Shown: piece after piece, positions 1-7,613 of the stretch
Position numbering within the stretch: the stretch's first letter is position 1
Layout of the letters: the number at the start of each line of letters is the position of its first letter
From: Acrocarpospora phusangensis
GTDB taxonomy: Bacteria; Actinomycetota; Actinomycetes; Streptosporangiales; Streptosporangiaceae
Assembly (NCBI RefSeq): GCF_016862995.1
Contig: NZ_BOOA01000066.1
Span: forward strand, 1-43,427
DNA: 43,427 nucleotides
Direction: 5' to 3'
The notes under the pieces: generated by a model
Told to the model about the DNA's origin: nothing
What the model saw: only the letters and a program-made list of their open reading frames with translations
Database searches by the model: none
Position numbers and translations under genes: made by a program

Positions 1-53
1 AATTGCCCCATCCGTTGTTGCCGGTGGGTCGTCCCACCCACCCACCCTTTCTC

Positions 54-421
54 CCGGGCTCCGCCCGACCCCCACCCCCTCCGGGCTCCGCCCGGCCCCA
101 CCCAGGCCCCACCCAGGCTCCGCCCGGGCCCACCCCCTCCGGGTTCCGCCCGCCCAGACTCGGCTTCGCCGCCTTCTATCCAGCGGCCAGTGCGGATCAA
201 TCCATAAAGATCTCTAGCAAATAGGCCCAGCCGCTTTTGGCGCCGGCGCGGCGAGAAGCGTCGCCTGCGTAAACGGCGCCGGATAACGGCGAGAAGCCTG
301 GCGTCGGGCTCCGCCCGACCCCCACCCTCTCCGGGCTCCGCCCGACCCCCACACCCTCCGGGCTCCGCCCGACCCCCCCTCCGGGCTCCGCCCGACCCCC
401 GACCCCTCCGGGCTCCGCCCG
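54..421. repeat. GC-rich hairpin repeat cluster, about 27-bp period
   Basis: The core CCGGGCTCCGCCCG or a close variant occurs at 54, 81, 139, 304, 331, 358, 381 and 408, with a degenerate copy near 115. Spacing is 27 bp for most neighbouring pairs and 23 bp for one. Each core is a small dyad, CGGGC-tcc-GCCCG, so every unit can fold into a hairpin. The copies fall in two blocks flanking a less repetitive stretch at about 160-300. Open frames through this region on both strands are low-complexity Pro/Arg/Gly translations and not genes. The rest of 1-434 shows no gene. The repeat ends just before the stop of the next gene and could act as its transcription terminator. Confidence 0.85.
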
Positions 422-434
422 GCCGCATTTCGGG

Positions 435-1412
435 TTATGTCGGAAGGGTGCGGGTTTCGCCTATGGAGAGGTCCCAGAGGGTGGTGGGGTCCAGGTTGTG
501 GATGGTCCAGGATTGGCGGGTTTCTTCGAGGGGGGCGAGGAGGGGTTCGCCGGAGAGGACGAAGGTGCCCCAGTGCATGGTGGCCATGTGGCGGGCGCCC
601 ACGTCGAGGAAGGCTTGCACGGCCTGGTCGGGGTCGACGTGGAAGTTCTTCATGAACCAGCGGGGGGAGTAGGCGCCGACGGGCATGAGGGCGACGTCGA
701 TGTCGGGATATCGGATGCCGATCTCTTTGAAGCGGTGGCCGTAGCCGGAGTCGCCGGCGAAGTAGACGCGGTGGTGGCGGGAGGTGAGGATCCAGCCGCC
801 CCAGAGGGTTTTGCAGGTGTCCCAGAGGGCGCGCCGGCTCCAGTGGTGAGCGGGCACGAAGCTGAAGGTGACGTCGCCGAGGCTGGCGGACTCCCACCAG
901 TCGAGTTCGGCGACGTTGCGGAAGCCGCGGCGGGTGAACCAGCGGGCGAGGTTGGCGGGAACGAAGATCGCGGTGTCTTTGGGCAGGCGGCGGATGGTGG
1001 GCGCGTCGAGGTGGTCGTAGTGGTTGTGGCTGATCACGACGGCGTCGATGGGCGGCAGGTCGGACCAGGCGACGCCGGGCGGGGTGAGGCGCGGCCGGAT
1101 GCCGGGGATCTTGCGCGCCCAGACGGGATCGGTGAGCACGGTCAGCCCGCCGAGCTGCAGAACGAAGGTGGCATGCCCGACCCAAGTGATCAAAGCCTCG
1201 GTTCCGGTCGGACGGGGAAGCTTCGACCGATAGACCGGAATCAGGTCAACATCCCCGATGTCCGTACGGAATCCTCCGTGCTGGACCACGGTGACCACTT
1301 CGAGAAAGCTGGCGAGCGGAGCGGTCAAGCGGTCGGCGAAGCCGTTGGGCCAGCGGCGTACGGGCGGGCGGCCAACGTGCGGGAGGGCTTCCGGCCGGAT
1401 GGTGTACGACAT
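435..1412 (-). CDS. MBL-fold metallo-hydrolase (NAPE-PLD/UlaG-like)
   Basis: This 325-residue protein has the metallo-beta-lactamase fold. The zinc motif HNHYDH is at residues 129-134, followed by PAHHWS (His190), GDSG (Asp221) and MHWGTF (His280). That set is typical of the NAPE-phospholipase D-like branch of MBL hydrolases, which act on phosphodiester or lactone substrates in the cytoplasm. The substrate here cannot be told. The ATG at 1412 is chosen because GGGAG lies 8 bases upstream and the protein then begins at MSYTIRP. An in-frame start 48 bases further upstream has no better site. It is probably monocistronic, since 96 bases separate it from the gene behind it on the same strand. Confidence 0.9.
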   Translation of the reverse strand: MSYTIRPEALPHVGRPPVRRWPNGFADRLTAPLASFLEVVTVVQHGGFRTDIGDVDLIPVYRSKLPRPTGTEALITWVGHATFVLQLGGLTVLTDPVWARKIPGIRPRLTPPGVAWSDLPPIDAVVISHNHYDHLDAPTIRRLPKDTAIFVPANLARWFTRRGFRNVAELDWWESASLGDVTFSFVPAHHWSRRALWDTCKTLWGGWILTSRHHRVYFAGDSGYGHRFKEIGIRYPDIDVALMPVGAYSPRWFMKNFHVDPDQAVQAFLDVGARHMATMHWGTFVLSGEPLLAPLEETRQSWTIHNLDPTTLWDLSIGETRTLPT

Positions 1413-1508
1413 GGGTGCTCTCCCGTCGGTTAACGACCACTCCCCTGTGATGATCCCCACTGGACCGGAAATATGCCTCCACCGACCGATGTATGTGACA
1501 AACCATCC

Positions 1509-1952
1509 TTAATGCGGAGATGCCCTCCTCCATCGGGGCGGACACCGCCGATAACCCCCGTCCTCCAGATTGGCCAGCCGCTCGAACACGTTCCAGGCCG
1601 CGATATCCCCGCAGACGGCGACCGAGACGACCAGCGACAGCGGATAGAGGATCAGCATCGGCAGCCCGATACAGGCCACATATTGCGAGGCATGACGCGA
1701 CTCATGCGCCAGAAGCCTGCCGTGAAGAAATCCATCCGGATATTTGGTCAGAACCACGTTTCCCACGGTGAACGCACTGGCGATCGGAAAAGGTATGCGA
1801 TAGCCATGGGCGTACACCAGGCCGAATTCGCCTTTTCTGGTGGTTGCGCCGCCGATGCGCGCGATGAGCAGCCCGGCCGGAGTGGAGAGGTTCACCCAGT
1901 TGACGACCCGGCGGACCCGATACCAGGTCCCCGGCCGCACGACCCGCACCAT
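1509..1952 (-). CDS. Small membrane protein with HExxH motif, function unknown
   Basis: This 147-residue protein is not assigned to a named family. It contains HESRH at residues 83-87, fitting the HExxH zinc-peptidase signature, directly followed by a hydrophobic stretch at about 94-115 that could cross the membrane. A conserved-looking NVFERLANLEDGGY segment lies near residues 121-134 and includes Glu124, a possible third ligand. It starts 32 bases after the flavin reductase and is probably the last gene of the mshB operon. The ribosome site is weak, so the start is only the most likely one. A membrane-associated metallopeptidase is an inference; the motif could be fortuitous in a protein this small. 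Confidence 0.65.
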   Translation of the reverse strand: MVRVVRPGTWYRVRRVVNWVNLSTPAGLLIARIGGATTRKGEFGLVYAHGYRIPFPIASAFTVGNVVLTKYPDGFLHGRLLAHESRHASQYVACIGLPMLILYPLSLVVSVAVCGDIAAWNVFERLANLEDGGYRRCPPRWRRASPH

Positions 1953-1984
1953 GACCGCATTCTACGATCAGGCCAGGCCCGGCA

Positions 1985-2473
1985 TCAGAACCGGCGATAG
2001 CGGCCTTCGTGGTAGAGCAGGGGCTCCCCGTCCCGGGGCGTGCCCACGTGCTCGACCGCGCCCACGATGATCGTGTGATCCCCGCCGTCGTGCACCCCCG
2101 TGGTACGGCATTCGAGCGTCGCCACCGCATCGTCCAGCAAGGGAACCCCGAGATAGCCGCGATGATGCGGACGGTCGGCCAGCTGCCCCTCCAAGGGCCG
2201 GCCGCGGTGGGCGAAGAAGCGGGAGACCTCCTCGGCGTCCTCGGCCAGCACCGAGACCCCCCAGACCCCCGCCTTCAGCACCGAGTCATGAAAACGGGCG
2301 ATCTTCTCCGCGCAGAACAGCGCGAGCAGCGGATCCAGGGAGACCGACGCGAACGAGTTGACCGTCATCGCGTGGTCCACACCCGCGTCCACGGTGGTGA
2401 CGATGGCGATCCCGGTGGCGTACCGGCCGACAACCTTCCGGTAAAGATCCCTATCTACGTCCACATGGGTCAC
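1985..2473 (-). CDS. Flavin reductase-like FMN-binding protein
   Basis: This 162-residue protein matches the flavin reductase-like (HpaC/NtaB-type) fold in length and motifs. YRKVVGRYATGIAIVTT near the N terminus and MTVNSFASVSLDP form the flavin-binding part, and GDHTIIVGAVEH precedes the C-terminal strand. Relatives transfer electrons from NAD(P)H to free or bound flavin, often for a partner monooxygenase. No monooxygenase is nearby. The GTG at 2473 is chosen because it overlaps the stop of the upstream membrane-protein gene as GTGA, a sign of translational coupling. The longer open frame upstream is only the shadow of that gene. It is the third gene of the mshB operon. Confidence 0.88.
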   Translation of the reverse strand: MTHVDVDRDLYRKVVGRYATGIAIVTTVDAGVDHAMTVNSFASVSLDPLLALFCAEKIARFHDSVLKAGVWGVSVLAEDAEEVSRFFAHRGRPLEGQLADRPHHRGYLGVPLLDDAVATLECRTTGVHDGGDHTIIVGAVEHVGTPRDGEPLLYHEGRYRRF

Positions 2474-2907
2474 TTTATTCGGACATTTTGCCGCAGTAAC
2501 CAGGAGACCCCCGTGGACGGGACCAAAAGGACTGCCACTACCAAGGCGACCGTACAGCCATATAGATAGACATATCCCGAGACGTCTGCCGCGATGGTCA
2601 GGTCGCCCTCCGGTCGCTGCCCGGCCAGTCCCAGCGAGACCGCCAGCCACCCCACGGACGGCACCAGCGCCGCCAGCCGCGTCCCCATCAACCGGCCCAT
2701 CCCGTACGGCACCGCCAGCAGCAGCAACACCCATCCGATCGCCGCCACGGGCACGTCGAACACGTACCACGAATGACTGAATCCACCCAGAACCCCGAGC
2801 ACGGCCCCGAGCACGATCAACGTCCCATACGCGGCCCCGGTGACCGCCGCCTGGAAACCAGCCGTGATCACCGGTTTCTCGGTCACCTCCGGGGCGACAG
2901 CGCCCAT
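2470..2907 (-). CDS. Four-helix membrane protein of the mshB operon (DUF6113-like)
   Basis: This is a hydrophobic protein of about 145 residues with four predicted membrane helices (about 17-41, 50-70, 75-93 and 113-130) and no catalytic motif. Small membrane proteins of this kind commonly follow mshB in actinomycetes. I believe the family is DUF6113, but that name is from memory. Two adjacent ATG codons (2910 and 2907) are possible starts; the second has the better spacing from an upstream AGG. It begins 11 or 14 bases after the mshB stop and overlaps the flavin reductase start by 4 bases, so the three genes look co-transcribed. Its role is unknown. Confidence 0.75.
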   Translation of the reverse strand: MGAVAPEVTEKPVITAGFQAAVTGAAYGTLIVLGAVLGVLGGFSHSWYVFDVPVAAIGWVLLLLAVPYGMGRLMGTRLAALVPSVGWLAVSLGLAGQRPEGDLTIAADVSGYVYLYGCTVALVVAVLLVPSTGVSWLLRQNVRIK

Positions 2908-2920
2908 CATGCGCCTGACA

Positions 2921-3811
2921 TTAGCCGATCCCCGCGAACAGACAGTCCTCCCGCCCGTACGGCTCACCGAGGCCTCCCGCCTCGACCGGCGCGCCCGCCC
3001 CCGCAGGCCCCGGCGCCCCACTCCACAGGATGAAGTGCTCGACCCCGTACGCCTCCTGCCCGATGTCGTTGGACAGCGCGTACCAGGGCGCCCGCACCGA
3101 CACCTGGGTGGCGTGCGCCCGCAGCCCGGCCAGCTTGGCCTCCAGGTACGGCCGGGCGTCGATCTCCGTGGTGATCTCCCCGTCGGCCGCCCCGAACGGC
3201 AGGTCCTCGACGGACTTCACGGTCAGGAAGCCGATCTCCGCCTCGGGCACGCTCTCGGACGCCCGTTTCATCACCGACGTGGCCATGGCCGTGTGGTAGA
3301 ACTTCGCGACCTCCAGCGGCGTGCCCCGGACCATCTCGAAGGCCCGCCAGGCCACCCGGTTCGCCTTGATGTGATCGGGGTGCCCGTAGAAACCGTACCG
3401 GTCGTAGGTGACCATGACCTGGGGCCGTACCTCGCGGATGACCTCCACCAGCGCGGACGCGGCCTCGTCGAGATCGGCCTTCCAGAAGCAGCGCGGATCG
3501 CGGTTGCTCGCCACGCCCATCATCCCGGAGTCCCGCCAGCGCCCGGCCCCGCCGAGGAACCGGTGGTCGGTCACGCCGAGGGCCGCGCAGGCCGCCGCCA
3601 GCTCGCCGATCCGGTACGGGCCCAGCGCGTCGTCACGGTCGGCGGCCAGGTGGGCCAGCCCGGGCGGGATGATCTCACCCTCCTCGCCCAGGGTGCAGGT
3701 GACCAGGGCCACGTGCGCGCCCTCGGCCGCGTATCTCGCCATGGTCGCGCCGGTGCCGATGGTCTCGTCGTCGGGGTGCGCGTGCACCAGGAGCAGCCGC
3801 CGGTCAGTCAT
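2921..3811 (-). CDS. mshB: N-acetyl-1-D-myo-inosityl-2-amino-2-deoxy-alpha-D-glucopyranoside deacetylase MshB
   Basis: This 296-residue protein belongs to the PIG-L/LmbE zinc deacetylases. It has AHPDDE at residues 11-16 (His12 and Asp15 as metal ligands, Asp14 as likely base) and [12 protein letters not shown] ending at His147, including Tyr142. These align one-to-one with the known mycobacterial MshB active site. The enzyme removes acetate from GlcNAc-inositol to give the GlcN-inositol to which cysteine is then ligated, a cytoplasmic step of mycothiol synthesis. The ATG at 3811 is preceded by TAGGCT six bases upstream, so the mRNA is probably leaderless. It heads a likely operon with a membrane protein and a flavin reductase. 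Confidence 0.93.
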   Translation of the reverse strand: MTDRRLLLVHAHPDDETIGTGATMARYAAEGAHVALVTCTLGEEGEIIPPGLAHLAADRDDALGPYRIGELAAACAALGVTDHRFLGGAGRWRDSGMMGVASNRDPRCFWKADLDEAASALVEVIREVRPQVMVTYDRYGFYGHPDHIKANRVAWRAFEMVRGTPLEVAKFYHTAMATSVMKRASESVPEAEIGFLTVKSVEDLPFGAADGEITTEIDARPYLEAKLAGLRAHATQVSVRAPWYALSNDIGQEAYGVEHFILWSGAPGPAGAGAPVEAGGLGEPYGREDCLFAGIG

Positions 3812-3842
3812 GGCCCGAGCCTAACTGGCACTATGTGGAACT
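3812..3842. promoter_or_regulatory. Divergent leaderless promoter region, mshB / S9 peptidase
   Basis: Only 31 bases separate the two divergent starts. On the minus strand TAGGCT sits six bases before the mshB ATG. On the plus strand TATGTG sits five bases before the peptidase ATG. Both are placed like -10 elements of leaderless transcripts, and neither gene has a Shine-Dalgarno sequence here. The promoters overlap back to back, so the two genes may compete for polymerase. The assignment is by eye. Confidence 0.4.
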
Positions 3843-5873
3843 ATGAGTGAGAGCTTCCCCAGACTGCACGCCCGCACCCGGCGCTTCACGCTCGGCGTGC
3901 CGCGCGGCTTCACGATCGCCCCGGACCGTGTGCTGTTCCTGCGCGGCAAGACGGGCGTGGACCCGGTCACCTGCCTGTGGGAGCTCGACCTGGCCTCGGG
4001 TGAGGAGCGCCTGCTGGTGGACCCGCTGACGCTCGGCGGGGCCGAGGAGAACCTGCCGCCGGAGGAACGCGCCCGGCGTGAGCGGGCCCGCGAGTCGGCC
4101 GGCGGCGTGGTCGCCTACGCGGCCGACGCCACCGCGCGCCGCGTCGTGTTCGCCCTGTCCGGCGCGCTGTTCCTGTGGGAGGCGGGCGCGGTGCGCGCGC
4201 TGGCCACCCCCGGTTCGATCATCGACCCCCGGCTGTCGCCCGACGGCGCGCGGGTGGCGTACGTGACCGCCGGCGCGCTCCGCGTCCAGCACGTGGACAC
4301 CGGCGAGGACGTCGAGGTGGCCGCCGAGGAGGACGTCACCTACGGCCTGGCCGAGTTCATCGCGGCCGAGGAGCTCGGGCGCATGCGCGGCTACTGGTGG
4401 TCCCCCGCCGGGGACGCGCTGCTGGTGGCCCGGGTGGACGAGGCCCCCGTGAGGCGCTGGCACATCGCCGACCCCGCCAACCCCGACCGCGAGCCCAACG
4501 TCGTGGCCTACCCGGCCGCCGGCACCCCCAACGCCGAAGTGACCCTCTTCCGGTACGACCTGGACGGCTCCCGGGTCGAGGTCCCGTTCGCGCAGGAATA
4601 CCTCATCAACGTGACCTGGGACGCGCACGGCCTGTGCCTGGTGACGCTCTCCCGCGACCAGCGCAGCATGCTCCTGCTCCAGGTCGACCCGGCCACCGGC
4701 GCGAGCACGGTGGTCCGCGAGGACACCGATCCTGCCTGGGTGGAGGCCATCGGCGGTGTGCCCGGGCACCTCCCCGACGGCTCCCTGGTCTGGGTGGCCG
4801 ACGCCGACGGCGGCCGACGCCTGGTGATCGGCGACCAGCCGGTCACCCCGCCCTCGCTCCACGTCCGCGAGGTCCTCGACGTGGACGGCGAGACCGTGCT
4901 CTTCCAGGCCAGCGGCGAACCCACCGAGGTCATGCTCTGGACGTACGCGCGGGGCACGCTCACGCCGGTCGTCACCGAGGCCGGCGCCTACACCGGCCGC
5001 CGCGCCTCGGGCGTCACCGTCGTGGCCGGCCAGACCCTCAGCACGGAGGGCACCTCGGTCCGGGTGCTGCGCGAGGACGGCACGGCTCTGCCGATCCGCT
5101 CGGTGGCCGAACGCCCCGGCCTGGACCTGCGCGTCTCCCTGGTCAGGGCGGGCTCCCGCGGCCTGTCCACGGCCGTCCTGCTGCCCTCCTGGCACGTGGA
5201 GGGCTCCGCCAAGCTCCCCGTCCTGATGGACCCGTACGGCGGTCCGCACGGGCAGCGGGTCATCGCCGCCCACCGGCCCTACCTGGAGTCCCAGTGGTGG
5301 GCCGAGCAGGGCTTCGCCGTCCTGGTCACGGACGGGCGCGGCACCCCGGGACGCGGTCCCGCCTGGGAGCGGGAGGTCCTGCACGACTTCACCGTCACCC
5401 TGGACGATCAGGTGGACGCCCTCCAGTCGATGCCCCACCCCGACCTGGACCTGACCAGGGTGGCCATCCGCGGCTGGTCCTTCGGCGGCTGGCTGGCCGC
5501 GCTCGCGGTGATCCGCCGCCCCGACGTCTTCCACGCCGCCGTCGCGGGCGCGCCGGTCACCGACTGGCGCCTGTACGACACCGGCTACACCGAGCGCTAC
5601 CTGGGCGACCCGGCGGAGGGCCACTACGAGCGTTCGTCCCTGCTCGCCGACGCGGAGAAGCTGGAACGCCCGCTGATGATCATCCACGGCCTGGCGGACG
5701 ACAACGTGGTGGCGGCGCACACGCTGCGCCTGTCCTCCGCGCTGCTGGCCGCGGGACGCCCGCACAGCGTGCTGCCGCTGTCCGGGGTCACCCACATGAC
5801 CCCGCAGGAGGTCGTCGCCGAGAACCTGCTCCACCTGCAGCTGGACTTCCTGAAGAAGGCCCTGGAGAGCTGA
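3843..5873 (+). CDS. S9 family prolyl oligopeptidase-type peptidase (DPP-IV-like)
   Basis: This 676-residue protein has an N-terminal beta-propeller part resembling DPP-IV N-terminal domains and a C-terminal alpha/beta hydrolase. GWSFGGW holds the nucleophile at Ser546, HGLADDNV holds the acid at about Asp620, and GVTHM holds His651. VEPYGGPH-type oxyanion-loop sequence (here MDPYGGPHGQ) precedes them. Enzymes of this group cleave dipeptides or short peptides, commonly after proline. There is no signal peptide, so it is probably cytoplasmic. An EELGRMRGYWW segment near residue 180 matches the Glu-containing loop that binds the substrate amino terminus in dipeptidyl peptidases. It ends flush against the convergent ABC exporter gene with no spacer. 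Confidence 0.92.
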   Translation: MSESFPRLHARTRRFTLGVPRGFTIAPDRVLFLRGKTGVDPVTCLWELDLASGEERLLVDPLTLGGAEENLPPEERARRERARESAGGVVAYAADATARRVVFALSGALFLWEAGAVRALATPGSIIDPRLSPDGARVAYVTAGALRVQHVDTGEDVEVAAEEDVTYGLAEFIAAEELGRMRGYWWSPAGDALLVARVDEAPVRRWHIADPANPDREPNVVAYPAAGTPNAEVTLFRYDLDGSRVEVPFAQEYLINVTWDAHGLCLVTLSRDQRSMLLLQVDPATGASTVVREDTDPAWVEAIGGVPGHLPDGSLVWVADADGGRRLVIGDQPVTPPSLHVREVLDVDGETVLFQASGEPTEVMLWTYARGTLTPVVTEAGAYTGRRASGVTVVAGQTLSTEGTSVRVLREDGTALPIRSVAERPGLDLRVSLVRAGSRGLSTAVLLPSWHVEGSAKLPVLMDPYGGPHGQRVIAAHRPYLESQWWAEQGFAVLVTDGRGTPGRGPAWEREVLHDFTVTLDDQVDALQSMPHPDLDLTRVAIRGWSFGGWLAALAVIRRPDVFHAAVAGAPVTDWRLYDTGYTERYLGDPAEGHYERSSLLADAEKLERPLMIIHGLADDNVVAAHTLRLSSALLAAGRPHSVLPLSGVTHMTPQEVVAENLLHLQLDFLKKALES

Positions 5874-7613
5874 CTAGCGGGACTTCCCGTGCCAGCTGTC
5901 CCAGAGCGCGGCGTAGGCTCCCTTCGCGGCCACCAGCTCGTGGTGGGAGCCCAGCTCGCTGATCACACCGTCCTCGACCACGGCCACCCGGTCGGCGTCG
6001 TGGGCGGTGTAGAGCCGGTGCGCGATGGCGACCACGGTCCGGCCGTCCAGCACGGCGGCCAGTGACCGCTCCAGGTTGCGGGCCGCGCGCGGGTCGATCA
6101 GCGAGGTGGCCTCGTCCAGCACCAGCGTGTGCGGGTCGGCCAGGACCAGCCGGGCCAGCGCCAGCTGCTGGGCGTGCGCCGGGGAGACCGTCGCGCCGCC
6201 GGAGCCGACCATGGTGTCCAGGCCCATCGCGTCCACCCACTCCCAGGCGTCCACCGCCTCCAGGGCACGGCGCACCTCGGCGTCGGTGGCGTCCGGGCGG
6301 GCGATCAGCACGTTGTCCCGCAGGGTGCCCCGGAACACGTGGTGCTCCTGGGTGACCAGGGCGACGTGGCCGCGCAGCTCGTCCAGCGGCAGGTCCACCA
6401 GCGGCGCGCCGCCCACCGTCACCTCGCCGGTACGGGGACCGTGGATGCCGGCCAGCAGGCGGCCCAGCGTGGACTTGCCCGCGCCGGACGGGCCGACCAT
6501 GGCCAGCCGCTCACCGGGACGCAGGGTCAGGTCGATGCCGTGCAGCACGTCGTGGCCGTCGCGGTAGGCGTACCGCACGTCGGTGGCGCGCAGTTCCTCG
6601 CCCTCGGCCCGGACGCCGGTGACGACCCGGTCGTCGCGGACGTTGGCCACGCCGAGCAGCCGCGCCATCGAGGCGCCGCCGACCTGGAGTTCGTCGATCC
6701 AGGAGAGCAGGCGGTCGAGCGGGTCGATGAGCTGCTGGACGTAGAGGATGGCGGTGGTGACCTGGGCGATGGTGGCCCAGCCCTGGATGTAGAACAGGCC
6801 GCCGACCAGGGCGGTGGAGACCACCGGGATCACGTAGCCCAGCTCCACGGCGGGGAACCAGACCATGCGCAGGCCCAGGGTGTACCGCTCGGCCGCGAAC
6901 GAGCGGGCGATGTCGGTGTCGGTCCTGACCCGGCGGCGCTCGCGCAGGCCCAGCGCCTCCACCGTGCGGGCGCCCTCCACGGTCTCGGCCAGGCCCTCCG
7001 TCATGTCGGCGTAGGCGGCGTTCTCGCGGAGGTAGCCGTCCCTGGCGCGCTTCAGGTACCAGCGGGTGGAGATCCACAGCAGCGGCACGGCCACCAGCGA
7101 CGGCAGCGACAGCAGCGGCGCCACGATCAGCAGGCCGCCCAGCATGAAGACGCCGGTGACGACCGCGATCAGCGTCTCCGGCACGGCCTGCCTGACCGTA
7201 CGGGAGAGCGCGTCCACGTCCCGGGAGGTCCGGGTGATGAGGTCGCCGGAGCCGGCCCGCTCCACGGTGGACAGCGGCAGCGCGAGCACCCGGTCCACGA
7301 ACTCCTCGCGGAGCTCGGCCAGGACCCGCTCGCCCAGGGCCGAGGAGGCGTACACGGCGAACCTGGTCAGCACGGCCTGGGCCAGCACGAAGCCGGCGAA
7401 GGCCAGGACCAGCGTGTCCACGTCGATCGTGGTGCCCTCGGCGACCGCCTCGACCAGGTCGCCCAGGAAGATCGGGCCGGCCAGGCCGGCGATCGCGGCC
7501 AGCACGTGCAGGCCGAGCGCCCCGCCCAGCTGCCTGGGGTACTTCAGGGTCAGCCGCCGCGCGTAGGCGCGCACCTGCGCCCGGTCCGCGACGGGCAGGA
7601 TCTGGCGCGCCAT
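5874..7613 (-). CDS. ABC exporter half-transporter, catalytic ATPase half
   Basis: This 579-residue protein has an N-terminal exporter-type membrane domain of six helices and a C-terminal ATPase domain. The ATPase has an intact Walker A GPSGAGKS (374-381), Q-loop Gln422, Walker B LVLDE (497-501) and switch His532. The signature is not LSGGQ but VSPAHAQQ (476-483). It can therefore bind and hydrolyse ATP but would present a defective signature to its partner. The ATG at 7613 overlaps the stop of the preceding half-transporter by one base (TGATG), so the two are translated together and very probably form a heterodimer. The substrate is unknown; multidrug or lipid export is typical for the fold. 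Confidence 0.93.
   Translation of the reverse strand: MARQILPVADRAQVRAYARRLTLKYPRQLGGALGLHVLAAIAGLAGPIFLGDLVEAVAEGTTIDVDTLVLAFAGFVLAQAVLTRFAVYASSALGERVLAELREEFVDRVLALPLSTVERAGSGDLITRTSRDVDALSRTVRQAVPETLIAVVTGVFMLGGLLIVAPLLSLPSLVAVPLLWISTRWYLKRARDGYLRENAAYADMTEGLAETVEGARTVEALGLRERRRVRTDTDIARSFAAERYTLGLRMVWFPAVELGYVIPVVSTALVGGLFYIQGWATIAQVTTAILYVQQLIDPLDRLLSWIDELQVGGASMARLLGVANVRDDRVVTGVRAEGEELRATDVRYAYRDGHDVLHGIDLTLRPGERLAMVGPSGAGKSTLGRLLAGIHGPRTGEVTVGGAPLVDLPLDELRGHVALVTQEHHVFRGTLRDNVLIARPDATDAEVRRALEAVDAWEWVDAMGLDTMVGSGGATVSPAHAQQLALARLVLADPHTLVLDEATSLIDPRAARNLERSLAAVLDGRTVVAIAHRLYTAHDADRVAVVEDGVISELGSHHELVAAKGAYAALWDSWHGKSR

Noticed and set aside
214-1185. Long minus-strand Arg/Pro-rich open frame over the repeat and the MBL gene
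   Set aside because: Composition is that of an out-of-frame reading of high-GC DNA; the MBL gene in another frame has full catalytic motifs and a ribosome site.
3831-5834. 667-codon minus-strand open frame opposite the S9 peptidase
   Set aside because: Low-complexity Gly/Val/Asp/His-rich translation, typical of an antisense shadow; the plus-strand frame has a complete catalytic triad.
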